Assembly: GCA_028023455.1 (NCBI GenBank)
Contig: JAQFVV010000256.1
Location: 545,001-609,000 of the forward strand
Direction of reading: 5' to 3'
Length of the DNA: 64,000 nt
Source of the DNA: Epiperipatus broadwayi
Taxonomy: Eukaryota > Onychophora > Udeonychophora > Euonychophora > Peripatidae
Part shown: positions 1-12,649 of the stretch, in pieces
How positions within the stretch are numbered: position 1 is the first letter of the stretch
Layout: every line of letters begins with the position of its first letter
The notes under the pieces: model-generated
The model's input: only the letters and a program-made list of their open reading frames with translations
What the model was told of the DNA's origin: nothing
Database searches by the model: none
Program-made: the position numbers and the translations under genes

Positions 1-2040
1 TTGTAATATTCAAATTTTGACTTTGCAGCTGAAGGTCATGTGATATGGGAAAATTATATTGATTACATCAGTAGATTGATTCCACAGCTGGTTTGTCAGA
101 ATATTAAAATTTAATAAAAAATAATTTTCATTGGTTTTTAAATGAATTGTAGGTGGATGAAAAATTTTGAGATAAAATGGAGATTGAGGGACCATCCAGG
201 GGCTGATCTTGTTTGGATTCAACTGGTGCTAGATCTTAAAGATTTTATTAATAAAATATTTCTAAAAAAAATACAAGTATGTTTAAAATATTTAAAATTG
301 TCCTGTAATGTTGGAGGGCTAAAAAGAAAAGATAATCTGTTTTTCTGACAATTTGAATTTCAGTCAAGGCATAGGAATTATAGTTTAAAAATGTCTAGAA
401 TAAATAAAGCATCTCACATATTATATGACTTTAACTTGTTTAATTTTCTTTACTTGGAGGTAAGGTTAAGGAACAAACTATTAATCATTTCCATAGATAA
501 GCATTCAGTGGTATTAAACTATTTTGAAAATAAAATGCTAATTATTTTTCCTGTTAGATTAAAAGTATATGTAAAAAAAAAAATGTTTTTTTTTAAAGTT
601 TAAAAAAGAACATTATAAAAAAGCTGCTACGTTCAGTTACAGCGAAACTATAAAGAATGATTTTTTTTTTTTTTAAAAAAAAAGAAAAGTTATTACTTAT
701 ATCTTGACATATATAAAAATGATTTGTTTATCTAAATGCAAACAGATAATATATACATTTTAAAGGATAATTCTTATTTACACCGTAAGAAAGGACACGT
801 ATTTGGAAATAAAACTTTAAAGCAATCTATAAGGATTAATAATGAATTAATAGTTATTGAGTACATTATAAATGGTCATACTTGCCAGTATTTAAAAATA
901 ACTTTATGTCATTAATTATAGCATATAAATGGAGAAATGTTATGAACAGTAAAAAAAATTCTACTCTCATATTTAAAAGTAAGCAAAGGAAATTAATTTT
1001 AAAAATAAATATGTCTTGGAATATTATTAGAAAACTATTTAAAAAACTATATTTTAAAAGAAGCATTTTCCTAAAAGAGGATAAATAACGTCAGATAAAG
1101 AAAATATATTATTATTATTATTATATGCAATTTTGAACTCGGGATCCTATAAATAAATTAAAGTGTGTTCAGCTGAAGAATTTATTTTGTTTCATGCCGG
1201 CTTAATCTTATTATTTAATTTTTTTTTCTAAATTGTTTAAAAAAAATATTATTAATGAACTATTGAACATTTTCATTTGGAAATGATTGCCATGTGTATA
1301 AATGTATTAGTTGAAGCTTCGAATTCAGATAAATATCTTAACCTGGATAAATTGTCTACACGTTATGAAATGGAAAAATCATCACGGAGCTGAAATATGA
1401 ACTTAAATTAATGTATTATTTTTTTTATGGTCTGCTTTATTAATTTTTTGTAACACTTTTGCATAAACATACAGGTAAACTAGGGTTATAATTTTAAAAT
1501 GAAATAGGTTTATTTGAATGAGCAAATGTTTTTTGCTATTCTTAAGTAGATTTAGTTTATTTATTAAGCATTACACTAGCTAGTTTCTATTTAATAATTT
1601 TATTATAGAGATTTAAATATCACAGCCTTATTTTCATATAAATGGGATGTTTTACTCATTTTTTATTTTAAATTTACTAAAGAAGTTTTTCAGAGAATAT
1701 CCATTCATTTGTTTTATGGATGTTATATTAATAATAATTACAAATATTTTATATTCATCGAGAAGTAAATATTCTTGCATTTAATTTACAATTTTAAAAG
1801 TCCACTAGTTACTATATTTTAGCATTTAATATTTTGTTATGTGTGCATTATGCCTTGCCTAAAATTTTATATGCATTTAATTTTAAAGTATTTTCTACAG
1901 TAGTCAGTTGACACATAGTTTGCTTTGTTGGTTCGAACATTGGATATATATTTTGTATTTTAAACTTTTTAGGAATAACTTAATTAATTAAGGTGAAGAA
2001 TATATATTGCTATTAGTTAGTATTTGTTAGCCTCAAGAGT
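1..2040. other. Gene-free AT-rich sequence
   Basis: Very AT-rich with many A and T homopolymers and a short ATT run near 1105. Open frames are short, Lys/Asn/Ile/Phe/Leu-rich and unrelated to one another. No exon, RNA gene or known repeat family was recognised. Confidence 0.6.
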
Positions 2041-2330
2041 TAGGCTTAGTTCATAATTTTTGAATGTGCTTTATGGAGTCGAGAAAATCCTCCATCCTTA
2101 TTGTATTGTATTTCCATGATTTGATAGTGCTTGTCCCCAAAAAGAGGGTTATTGTATTGTATTTTTCAGTGATGATGAACACATTTACAAGCATTGGAAA
2201 TCCCATGAGAGGGTTGTGCTTTTCTGGTGCATCTTTCCTGTTCCCAGATACACTGTAGATGAATTCCAGGTAACTTTGTTTCTGCCTCAAAGTTAGGTTT
2301 TTTTTTTTGAAAGACACCACATTCTTTTCC
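2040..2330. other. Mixed-composition block, possibly decayed coding or repeat sequence
   Basis: Base composition is less AT-biased than the flanks. Two frames on the minus strand stay open over part of it (2051-2320, 2166-2375), giving peptides with Gly, Pro, His and Cys rather than only Lys/Ile/Asn. A 16-base segment (TTATTGTATTGTATTT) occurs at 2098-2113 and again at 2149-2164, a 51-base spacing. I recognise no protein family. It may be an old transposon remnant. Confidence 0.3.
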
Positions 2331-4280
2331 AGCTCTGAGGAGCTTAGTATTTTTATATGTTTGCCTATAATTCATGATGATTTAATGCTAATTCCACCAC
2401 AGTAGGTGATGTTGCATTTGTTTTATATTTGTGATGACAAGATATGCTTGTTTGAGGAAATGTATTTCTTCAGGTAGTTGTAGCTAATTTACGGCTCATA
2501 GGTATATCAATGTTTGAATTGTGTTGCTATGATAGTTTTATTACACACAAGCTAACCAACAATAAGTTATATTTATTTTAAAGTATGTTAAATATGCATA
2601 TGGTATAAGTGGCAATTTACACATACTAATTTAATATTTTCATCCAGAATTTCGCCGCTAAATTTGTAAGTCTGTTACATCATTATCTTTAAAACATTGA
2701 GGGAATAATTTTATGTGGTCAAAGTTATTTTTAAAAAAAAGTATAACTGATCTCTGATGAATGATTGTCCCATACACTTAAGTTAGTTTTATTTTAATAT
2801 TAGCTTAATCTGATTTAAACATATATCTAGCTATGATATTAGTTATATCCGTGAAACTAGTGATGATATTTTTTAAAAGTATTGTTGAATATGCTTATTC
2901 CAACTTAGCATTTTTTAAGTTTAGGAGCATAAAATTAAGCTTAGGGTTTTCAATATAAACCTAGTTCTATGTGTCATTAATTAGATGACACAATAATGGT
3001 ATAAATTAGTCTAGTAAAGAAAAATAGTAATGTGCTTATTAAGTACATATGATAATTAAAATTTAAGATTTTTTTTTTTTTGAGAAAAATATAATTATTA
3101 AAAGAAAGTAACAGTGAATAACCTTTGTAAGTTATTAAGTGTATTAATGTAAGTTAAATAAAACTGTTAAGAGTCCAAATAATTATATTAAATATTAGTG
3201 CGGTATTGACAGTGTTTGTATTCTACTACATTTGTAAACATGTCTTCTCATTATTAATAAATTATTATTATTATTTCAAAAGTTTTGTTTTGTTTGTTTT
3301 GCTTTTATATGAGAATATATTATTGGTTTGGGTTCCAAGTTCACAAAATCTTAAAATTTTAAAGTTATTGATCTTCAATTCAGAAATTTACAGGTATATT
3401 CTAAGTTAATTAAATATAGTTAATATTATCTTGAAAATTAAAAAAAAAAGCTATGTTAAAAAAATGATTCTCATATTGAATCATAAATACAGATAATTAC
3501 ATTATAGCAGATACATAATTAAATACTTAGTTAAAAGTTTATTTTTTAAAATTATCAGTATATCTTTCAGACTAAAGATTATGCAATATCAGATTAACAA
3601 TATTAGTACTTTAGAAAAATATTTTAATTAATATTATTTTAAAAGCTGCACCTTAACTTATATTTACTGCACATCATCTATCATCATCTTAAATCTGATA
3701 TATTTAAAGAATTCTAAGTCATTTGCATTTGAGATCTTTAGTGGTTGTCTATGAATATGGAAAGGCATTAAAAGTACCCTTGCTCTTTCTCTGCTCAAGT
3801 AATATCTTAGATAATAGGCCATTATTAGTTAAATTTAAATTGATTCTATAAATTTTGTCAATTAATATTTGTTTTGTTTATTATTTTAAGATTGAACATG
3901 TCATAATTATTTTATGGTCAGCTAAGATGTCACTTATTTATTTATTAATCACAGTAATACTTTATTATGCAACTTAACTTAAATTTTAATTTTATACAAG
4001 AGTGTTAGTTTTAAAATCCCTGAGGTTATTTACACTTGTTGTTTAGTAAATGTAGTTCAGTAAGTTAATATTTTAGAGCAAAGCATCATAGGTTTTATTC
4101 AGAGAATATATAATCTATTGGTAGAACTAATGTGGTAAGCACTGATTAGTAATTTTAGATAATCTTTTGTATAGTTTATTGAAATATTAATATGCTGTAG
4201 TAGTTATAGTTCATCAATATTGGATTTGACCTTTATTTGATTATACATCTCTAGATCATCATCTCTTTTCTTTAAATTTA
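2331..4280. other. No feature seen
   Basis: AT-rich sequence without a recognisable gene, RNA or repeat family. Short open frames (for example 3206-3409 +) are aromatic and aliphatic low-complexity translations. Confidence 0.55.
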
Positions 4281-4747
4281 TTGTAACCCCACTGAGGCAA
4301 GTCGTTTAGAGTCTCTCAATTATATTTTATTTCATTTCATTTCAATTTTATTCCATTTATTATCATTTCTCATATCTTTCTATCATCTCAGCCATTTAAA
4401 ACATTCGTTAAGAGTTTCTTCTATCATCTCATTTCATTTCTCTCTCCTTTATTCCATATTTTCTTATATCTCTCTTTCATATCTTTCCATCATCTCATTT
4501 CTTTTCTCTCTCCATTACATATATTATTTCTATTACTTTTCCCCATTTCTTTTACTCCTCAATTCTTTTCTTTTCCATCATTTATTCTTACCATTATCAT
4601 TATCTCCATTTCATTATTAGTATTATATTTCTCTTTCTCTTCTTTCTTTCTCACACCCCTCTCTCATTTCATTATTAGCATTTTTTTTTCTTTTCTCTAT
4701 CTCTTTTCTCTTTCTCATACTCCCATCTCATTCTAGCGAGGTTACAA
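4281..4747. repeat. Pyrimidine-rich tract bounded by short inverted repeats
   Basis: From about 4318 to 4734 the plus strand is almost all T and C, built from irregular TTTCATT, TCTCTC and TTCTTTTC runs. An 8-base inverted pair, TTGTAACC at 4281-4288 and GGTTACAA at 4740-4747, brackets it, with the GATA array starting two bases later. The bracket could be chance or could mark a non-autonomous element whose interior became a polypyrimidine simple repeat. A tract like this can form triplex (H-DNA) structures. Confidence 0.5.
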
Positions 4748-4748
4748 T

Positions 4749-5444
<696 letters not shown>

Positions 5445-5540
5445 GTAGGTAGGTGGGTGGGGGGGTGGGGGAGAGGTGGAGGGTGGGGGGAGAGGTGAGG
5501 AGGTGGGGAGAGGGTGGAGGGGTGGGGGAAGGGCGGGGGG
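5445..5540 (+). repeat. G-rich interruption, potential G-quadruplex
   Basis: About 96 bases with almost no pyrimidines except T. There are many runs of three to seven G separated by one or two bases (5453-5470 and 5520-5540 are strongest). It lies between the ATAG array and ATGG/ATAG units and looks like an extreme product of A-to-G drift in the same tetramer register. Confidence 0.8.
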
Positions 5541-5778
<238 letters not shown>

Positions 5779-5799
5779 GTAAATGGAATATTGGGTGCC

Positions 5800-6235
5800 A
5801 GTTAATTTATGATAATAGCAGGGAAAGTAGTTTACTGTTTAAAGCTTGAACAGGATCTTTAGAAACAATGGAATATACACATAAATGAAAAAATGTGGGT
5901 GATTTAGTCTGCAAACTGTGTAAGGAAGGCATAGAAAATATTAGGTATCTGTTAATTGAATGTAAATACTTGAAAGCAGAAAGGGTACAAATAATGAAGT
6001 TATGAAAGAATAAATATATAACAAAATGATTATACAGAAAGTGGGTTATTGCTTTTTATGCTGGGTTTGGGAAAATATAAGAGGGGTTTACATATGAAGG
6101 CCATGGTGTTGACAAAGATTATGTTGTGGAAATGGGATGGAGCAGGTTATGGGAAAACTTAGGGTGGGAAAGGGAAGGTGAAGTGACTAACAGGTTTTTC
6201 TGGGCACAGTTGCTGAGAGATACCTGATTCTATAT
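5800..6235 (+). pseudogene. Decayed LINE C-terminal fragment (zinc-knuckle end of reverse transcriptase)
   Basis: The frame 5907-6005 translates to a Cys-x2-Cys segment (VCKLCKEG), then a ...LLIECKYLKAER... stretch and a stop. This matches the spacing of the C-x2-C...H...C motif that ends the ORF2 of several LINE clades (CR1/Jockey-type). The usual His is replaced in IRYLLIEC. Other frames are broken by stops. Composition to about 6235 is richer in G than the surroundings, in keeping with LINE 3' sequence. Clade assignment is uncertain; the match is by motif only. Confidence 0.5.
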
Positions 6236-6239
6236 AAAG

Positions 6240-7867
6240 AGAAGTCACAGTGCATCACATCACATGCATTATATAGTTGATATAGTAAAGTTTAGTGATT
6301 ATTATTTTTAATTTAAAGTTTAAAAAATTAAAATTGTATTTTTTTGCCTAAATCTCTATTTAGAGATGAAAGATATTATAATATAGTTCATCAGTGCCTC
6401 TACACTGCAGTGATTTAGAGTTTGAATCCATAGAGATAAAACTTAGGGGAAAAAATTAGTTAACAAGCAGGCTTAAAATTTTTTTCAGTTAATTGAATCA
6501 TTGTCAAGTTACTGCATTAGTTAAATAAAGGGTATATACATTAATTATTACTAGCCAGAGGGTAAAGATCCTAGGTAAATATGGATCAATCAGATAAATG
6601 TCAGTGTGTTGATTGGATGCAGGATGTAGTTTTCTTTAGTATCTAACTCCATGGATGCTTTTTCCACAATTTATTTTCTACCTCCATGAAAGGCAAAGAT
6701 AACATAGAACTGAAATATTATTTTATTAAACCATTTGTCAAATTTTTGATGCTACAATTTTATTTTATAACTTTAATATTCTGGTACTATTTAATAAATG
6801 ACTGAAGTATATATCAGTAAATATATATACTTTATTGAAATTTTTTAATGACTAAAAAGAATATTGTTTTCTCATTTTATATTTTTATTTAAATTCATGA
6901 ATGAATTGCTGATTATTCACACATTTTAATTATTGGCATTTTACATTTCTGGTTAATTAACATAAATGTTGTTCTCTTAATATTTACATTTTATTTTATT
7001 TTTTAATTTAAGAAGGATAACATGGAAAATATTTTATTAGCTAAGTCAAACATTACAAACTACTAAAAATAACAGAATATAAATCATTTATTACAAGGTA
7101 AATTATTATTATAACTGTTCAGCAGTAAGTACTACAGAGATTGTAATATAAAATCACATTGGAAAAGAATCAGTTTAAAATATTAGTTATCCAACTGTTG
7201 ACTTCTATTTCAGGTGTATGTTCATTTTAAATCTATTTCAGTCTCTTAATTTTTTTATGGTATCAATAGTGTTACTGTAGTGCATATTTGTTCTGGCATT
7301 CATATATTTGACTTTTCCACCCTTTATTAATTTTAACATACTTTACCATGTGATTAGCAGTTTCTGAATTGCTCCTTTGTCAAGTTTCTGAATTTCAAAT
7401 CCATAAGCATGCATTAACAAAACATCTATTATTTTTTTAACACATAGGCATATTTTTAATCACCATATTTAGCCAATGTCAATTTATTACAGAATAAAAG
7501 AACTTATCAGGTTTAATCCAGTTTCTTTGACATGTAACTTCTTTTCTTTTGATCACTCAAGCAAACTTTATTATCTATCCAACAAACACAGGATCTCTTT
7601 CAAGATTTTTTTACTTTTTTTAATATAGTTTGAGAATTTAATTATGTATTTCTTGTTATATTTTACTACAATATATTCAGCCAAATTCATTTTAGTGTCT
7701 TCATTTTTCTAATTAAGTTATTGACATGTGTTCATTTTATTACCCATGTATTTTGCTTTCAATAACCTTGTTATTTTAAAAAAATATATTTTTTTATATT
7801 TGACTGTGTGATATGAAGTCTCATTATTGTTTTTTATTATGAATCCAAATACCAGATCCATAAAAGA
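6240..7867. other. No feature seen
   Basis: AT-rich sequence; no gene, RNA or repeat family recognised. Confidence 0.55.
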
Positions 7868-8030
7868 ATTATTTAGAACCTTGCCAAACTTAGGGAAGAT
7901 TGTATAAACAATAATTTGGATGCACAAACTTAAGTGCTAATTCATCAGAATATAATAATTAAAAATAATAATGTTGGAATACAAAAACCATGATAATCAT
8001 CATCATTGTCCTGGCCACTTATTATTATTA
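7868..8030 (+). repeat. Direct repeat R1, copy 1
   Basis: About 160 bases, nearly identical to 10071-10230 with a handful of substitutions. The shared segment starts AATTATTTAGAACC and ends in CCACTTATTATTATT. The 2.2-kb interval is not itself duplicated. It may be a short dispersed repeat or a local duplication. It contains no ORF. Confidence 0.85.
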
Positions 8031-9489
8031 TTATTGCCTTTTAAATCCAAGTTTATTGTTATAATTAATTTCATCTGTTATGTTTGTATCTAAATTAATA
8101 ATCTGACCAAGGCATTTATAGCTGTTGATTTTTTTTAATTCATTACTATAAATATATTTTCTCTTTTATCTTTTATGAAAAGCCATTGATTTAGTTATAC
8201 TTTCTTGCTTTCATATGATAGCTCTTGTAATATTATTTGAGTTTTATTTGCAAAAAAAAAGCAATCACATCATTTGAAAAAATTATTAGATAACTTAAAT
8301 AATCTCCATTTATTATCATTTGTTTTTGGAATTCTTCTTTTTTAATTCACAAAATACTGCTGCAAGTTGATTTATAGTTATTTATTAGCCTGCCCCTTAT
8401 ACCGAGTAATATATATATTCCATTATCTTCTGTTAAATATTCTTCAGAATTTGATAATATTCTTATTTCATGAATTGATGTTCCACTGCTTAATTATTAC
8501 AAAAATTCTTATAGGATTAAATGTAGTTTCATAATCAAATTGTAATCATAAAGGCAATTCACAACTTTTATAACTATTTTTGAATAAAGCAAAATTTTCT
8601 GGTTGGTTTGAATCAAAATTCTCTATGAGTTAAAATGATTTTAGCAAAGATCAAGCATAAAATTATCAAAAGACTAGTAGCTTTGTAATTTCTTATATCT
8701 TTCTTTTCACCTTTATTAAATATGGAAACAGTTATTGCTTTTTTTTTCAAATCCCTTGGTATGACTTAGTTAATTAGATGTATGATGTATAACTTTTCCA
8801 GAAATTTATTTATTTCTTCACCTCTTTCTTAGCAATATCTACAATTTTTCTATCATTTTTTAGAATTTTTTTAAGAGACTTAATAACATTTCATTTATTT
8901 ATTTTAAAATATCAAAATATGTTGTTATAATCATTATCACACAGTTTGCATGTCATCCTTTCTTCTAACAACAAAGCAGTTTTTTTTTTTTCATTACTGC
9001 TGAACAACTTTTTTTCTAATACCAAAATGTTGTTTAGTATATTTGAGACTTCTCTTCTATAGCTTTTTTTATCACAATTATATTTGCTTATTATTAATTT
9101 TTTCTGCAAACTAGATTACATAAATTAAATACTTAATTTTTCTAAATGAATCATTTTTAAATATTTTCATATTCCTTTTTTTTATTCATGCTTCCCCTTA
9201 TCTCGGTTAAAAATGTAATGGTGATTTACCAAATATCTATGTACTAATCTTTAATAGAATATTAGCTATCTTATTAATATTATTCAAGTCTGAACTACAT
9301 CTAATATCTCTTAATTATTTTAAAATGACTTCCCAACCTTTAGTTTAAATTCATCAAAATATCTATATATTATGGATATAACCATTACTATCATATTTCA
9401 TAATACCTTTTGTCTATCTAGTCATGCATTAGTGTGTGTTTTACAGTTTACTTATCAATGATTATTTTCTATGTTTAAAATATTAAAAA
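8031..9489. other. No feature seen
   Basis: AT-rich with ATT runs near 8019-8035. The ORF at 8912-9109 (-) is Lys/Asn/Leu-rich and resembles no family I know. Confidence 0.55.
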
Positions 9490-9591
9490 CATTGGTGGTT
9501 TAGTGGTTAGCGTAGCTGCCTTCCAAGCAGCTGGCCCAGTTTGCTGGCCTGGGTTCGCTTGCCGGTCAACACATTTGACATATGAAAAAAA
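9490..9591 (+). mobile_element. tRNA-Gly-derived SINE, copy 1
   Basis: The head matches a tRNA-Gly(UCC): A-box TGGTTTAGTGG, an anticodon arm GCTGCCTTCCAAGCAGC with loop UUCCAA, and a T-arm GGGTTCGCTTGCC with a B-box. An 11-base insertion (about 9538-9548) precedes the T arm, so it is not a functional tRNA. The tRNA part is followed by CATTTGACATATG and an A-run. The same tail follows the similar head at 22901, so this is a dispersed short element and not an isolated tRNA pseudogene. Confidence 0.8.
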
Positions 9592-10070
9592 CATTACAAC
9601 TTTCAAATACATATTTTTTTGTTATTTAAAATATAAACCATTAGATTGTATCTTCATGTATATGTTTTTATATTCATTTTTATATAGTGGCTTTGATTAT
9701 AAAAATTTAATAAGTTTGTAGCCCTTCTCACTTTTATCGATTTAACCAAATTCATCGACACCACTTTCATATAATTCTACAATATTAAATTACTGTTTGA
9801 CCTAATCAAAAGCTTTGGGTTCTTTATATAAAAATCCTCTCAATCATCACATTAAGCTGGAGTGATGAAAAATCATCATCATCCTCAAGTCAATGACAAG
9901 TTTAATTTAAATATAAAATGAATATATTGAATATGAATAATATAAGCATCAGAAATCAGCAAAAACAAAGAATAACAATGATTTTACTAGAATTACAGGG
10001 AAGAATAGTAAATAAATCAACAGTCGACCTTGTGACTGGGTTTGAAAGTGATCCACTGTAGGCCAGGCTA
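9592..10070. other. No feature seen
   Basis: AT-rich; an open frame overlapping the SINE (9503-9721 +) is an artefact of the tRNA-like head. CATCAT-rich words near 9875 are too short to class. Confidence 0.5.
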
Positions 10071-10230
10071 ATTATTTAGAACCTTGCCAACTTTAGGGAA
10101 GATTGTATAAACAATAATTTGGATGCACAAACTTAAGTGGTAATTCATCAGAATATAATAATTAAAAATAATAATGTTGGAATACAAAAACCATGCTGAT
10201 CATCATCAATGTCCAGGCCACTTATTATTA
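10071..10230 (+). repeat. Direct repeat R1, copy 2
   Basis: Second copy of the repeat at 7868-8030, in the same orientation, with scattered substitutions (for example CTGATCATC for ATAATCATC near 10196). Non-repeated sequence resumes sharply on both sides. Confidence 0.85.
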
Positions 10231-11492
10231 TTAATGTATTTTTCAACTATAAACTTAATTTCTAATTATAAATAAAATAAAATGTAGTGCATGAACTTTA
10301 AAGGATATCCTTTGTGTCATCTAGCATTAGAGAAGTAATGAAATCACCATTAACTGAATTTCCATAACACTGATCGTAAACCCCAATCCATATAACTGAC
10401 TGTTATGCATAAGTTCAGTTCAGTGAGAAAACAAGAGATAATACTAACATATAATGTTTTAAACCTAGTCTAGGATTAAATCAATAGTGTAAGATTAAAT
10501 CAATTCATTGAAATAACTTAATAAAATATAAATTTATTAATAATAATAAAATTAAAGTAAGGTCTGTTGAGTACACTATAAATACACCATTTTGATTTTG
10601 ATTAGAATATTAAAAAAATAAGCTATCACACTGTGATTTACAAATATCTCAGTAGTTTTACATAAAACACCTATATATCAGCACATAAACTGTCCTTGTA
10701 TAATATAAAATGAACATATTCAAATTGTCATAGACTTATAAAAACAATTCATTTTAATAATTCATAAAGTATGATTGATTTTAACATATATATGGCTTAT
10801 ATGACATGCATCTGTATAACTACAGACACACTGTATAATAATTTAAAATTAACATCTTTGAATTGTCATAAAGAATCAATTCATTTTAATAATACATAAA
10901 TGATTAATTTTAATACAAGTGCATATGCATAGAAATGGGTGTATGCATTGATGTTTATATCTGAGGATATTTCATTGTCAAAAATAATAAACTCATTAAA
11001 CCATATAATAGTTTCACAAGAAATAATTAATTGCATGTGAAAACATACATAAACTGCACACTTATGTGTGTGTTATTATTATCTTCCTACAAATGAAAGA
11101 TAATAATTAACCCATTACAGTATTTCTAATGGTAAGTAAGGTTTTTTTTCTATTTTAATAAAAAATCATTAAATCCAATTTGGAAGTTCTTTTAAAATTC
11201 AGACTTTTGTTTCTTCATTTACAATAAGAAAGGTTTCCGAGATTATTTTTTTTAATATCAAAATAAATCTTTTATGAATCAATCATCCTTTTTGAGATGT
11301 ATAGTTTAAGCCAAAACTTATTTACTTTTAAACTTGTAAATTAGAGATTTTAACTGTGAAGTTAATTATTTAAAATAATACTTCAACAAATTATTTTTCT
11401 ATCACCAACTAATATTTATTTGTGAAGTATATCTCCTGCATGCATATTATATAATATATATGACTATAATAACTTCATTTGTGCTTTCATTT
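10231..11492. other. No feature seen
   Basis: AT-rich sequence without a recognisable gene or repeat family. Confidence 0.55.
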
Positions 11493-11499
11493 TAGATAA

Positions 11500-11533
<34 letters not shown>

Positions 11534-11538
11534 TTATC

Positions 11539-11540
<2 letters not shown>
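11493..11540. repeat. 48-bp perfect palindrome with (TA)n centre
   Basis: TAGATAAAAC (11493-11502) and GTTTTATCTA (11531-11540) are exact reverse complements around a 28-base TA tract, so the whole 48 bases can fold into a perfect hairpin or cruciform. A further TA tract follows to 11577, just outside the PLE inverted repeat. Confidence 0.95.
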
Positions 11541-11577
<37 letters not shown>

Positions 11578-11583
<6 letters not shown>

Positions 11584-11630
11584 CAAATCAATATATATAT
11601 ATATCAAAATACAGTACAATTTATATAAAT
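11578..11630 (+). repeat. Left inverted repeat flanking PLE fragment
   Basis: A 53-base segment that is the reverse complement of 12445-12493, differing only by two extra AT units. It sits 41 bases upstream of the endonuclease ORF start. Inverted copies of the element's own 3' terminal sequence at the 5' end are a known feature of PLE insertions. Confidence 0.9.
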
Positions 11631-11671
11631 GTGTCATAAGCTGTCTGGATTGAAATCATTCTTATTTCGAA

Positions 11672-12337
11672 ATGAAAAAATTATGCAAATATTCTAGTGA
11701 TAAAATTAAAATTGTACATTTATTTGTTAATGACTTGTTAAAAATTAGTTATTATAAAAATGCTATTGCTAATATTATTAAAGGATTTAAAAGAAATCAA
11801 CACTATAATAAAATTAAAAATAAAAATATCAAAATGAAATGGATTTCAATGCCATTTATATCAGATGAGCAGGTCAAGTTTATTAGGAAAATTTATAATG
11901 GTTTGTGTCATATTGCTTTTTTCTCTACAAATAACATAAATAGATTGCTTAATAATTCTAAAATTCAAAATTCAAAGTTTAATCAAAATTCTATTATATA
12001 TAGATTGATATGTGGATGCGGCGTACAATACATTGGTGAATCTAAGTGTACATTTGAGAAGAGAATAAAAGAACATATGCTTTTATATAATAGAATTCAA
12101 AAAAAGAATCAATATGGAACAGATGTAAATAAATCTTCATCATCTGTTATATTTGATCATAATAAATCTTGTCAATATGGATTTAAATTTGATTATAAAA
12201 ATATGAAAATTATTCAAATTGAACGTTGTCATAATAAACATAAAATAAAAGAGGCTATGTTGATTTCAAGAAATCATCAAATGTTAATGAATCGCCAGTC
12301 ATCAAATGTTAAGATAACAGAATTGTGGGAAATCTGA
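11672..12337 (+). CDS. Penelope-like element GIY-YIG endonuclease fragment (221 aa)
   Basis: An intact 221-residue frame encoding the C-terminal part of a PLE polyprotein. The GIY-YIG nuclease core is visible: SIIY (107-110, in place of GIY), a Cys-Gly-Cys pair (114-116) in the PLE linker, YIG (120-122), Arg131 with His135 in KRIKEH, His163 in a C/H zinc-like motif (FDHNKSC), and Glu194 in KIKEAML, the expected metal-binding glutamate. Residues 1-100 are Lys/Asn/Ile-rich and hold the end of the RT-EN connector. The reverse-transcriptase domain is absent, so the copy is 5' truncated; the annotated Met is simply the first in frame. It is flanked by an inverted repeat at 11578-11630 and 12445-12493 and followed by a hammerhead-like motif. 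The family nicks target DNA for reverse transcription. The frame has no stops, which suggests a fairly recent insertion. It is probably not functional alone. Confidence 0.85.
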   Translation: MKKLCKYSSDKIKIVHLFVNDLLKISYYKNAIANIIKGFKRNQHYNKIKNKNIKMKWISMPFISDEQVKFIRKIYNGLCHIAFFSTNNINRLLNNSKIQNSKFNQNSIIYRLICGCGVQYIGESKCTFEKRIKEHMLLYNRIQKKNQYGTDVNKSSSSVIFDHNKSCQYGFKFDYKNMKIIQIERCHNKHKIKEAMLISRNHQMLMNRQSSNVKITELWEI

Positions 12338-12394
12338 ATTGAACTATGGGTATTGTTAAGGGTTGTCTTGTTTTGATTATTCAACGTTATATAG

Positions 12395-12425
12395 TTGATA
12401 AAGACTACAAAGTGTATAGTCGAAA
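12395..12425 (+). ncRNA. Degenerate hammerhead-like motif in PLE 3' region
   Basis: TTGATAA (12395-12401) stands where CUGAUGA would be. A stem II follows, GACTA (12403-12407) paired with TAGTC (12417-12421), and then GAAA (12422-12425). C3 and G8 are changed and stem III is unclear, so it is probably inactive. Hammerheads are known in PLE pseudo-LTRs, and this lies about 60 bases after the endonuclease stop, the expected position. Confidence 0.5.
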
Positions 12426-12444
12426 GTACTTCTAAAAGAATATA

Positions 12445-12493
12445 ATTTATATAAATTGTACTGTATTTTGATATATATATTGATTTGTATATT
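12445..12493 (-). repeat. Right inverted repeat flanking PLE fragment
   Basis: Reverse complement of 11578-11630. With it, this frames a 916-base unit containing the endonuclease ORF and the hammerhead-like motif. TA tracts lie outside on both sides. Confidence 0.9.
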
Positions 12494-12603
12494 ACATATA
12501 TTGTGAAACAAATACAGATATCAAACTTTATTTATTATATATATATATATATAAATTATAGAACAATGATTTTTTCAATAATCTGGATATTTATTGGAAT
12601 CTC

Positions 12604-12646
12604 TTGGTAAGCTGGTCCTTTATAAAACAGTCAACTGGCTTACCAA
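12604..12646. repeat. Short hairpin
   Basis: TTGGTAAGC (12604-12612) and GCTTACCAA (12638-12646) are a perfect 9-bp stem with a 25-base loop. Its function is not known. It is the least AT-biased sequence between the PLE and 13.5 kb. Confidence 0.5.
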
Positions 12647-12649
12647 TAT

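Noticed and set aside
7925-7965. CTGATGA on the minus strand within repeat R1
   Set aside because: A GCAC/GTGC stem exists, but no GAAA box follows.
9490-9571. Functional tRNA-Gly gene
   Set aside because: An 11-base insertion breaks the T arm and the acceptor 3' side is missing; its tail recurs with another copy, so it is a SINE.
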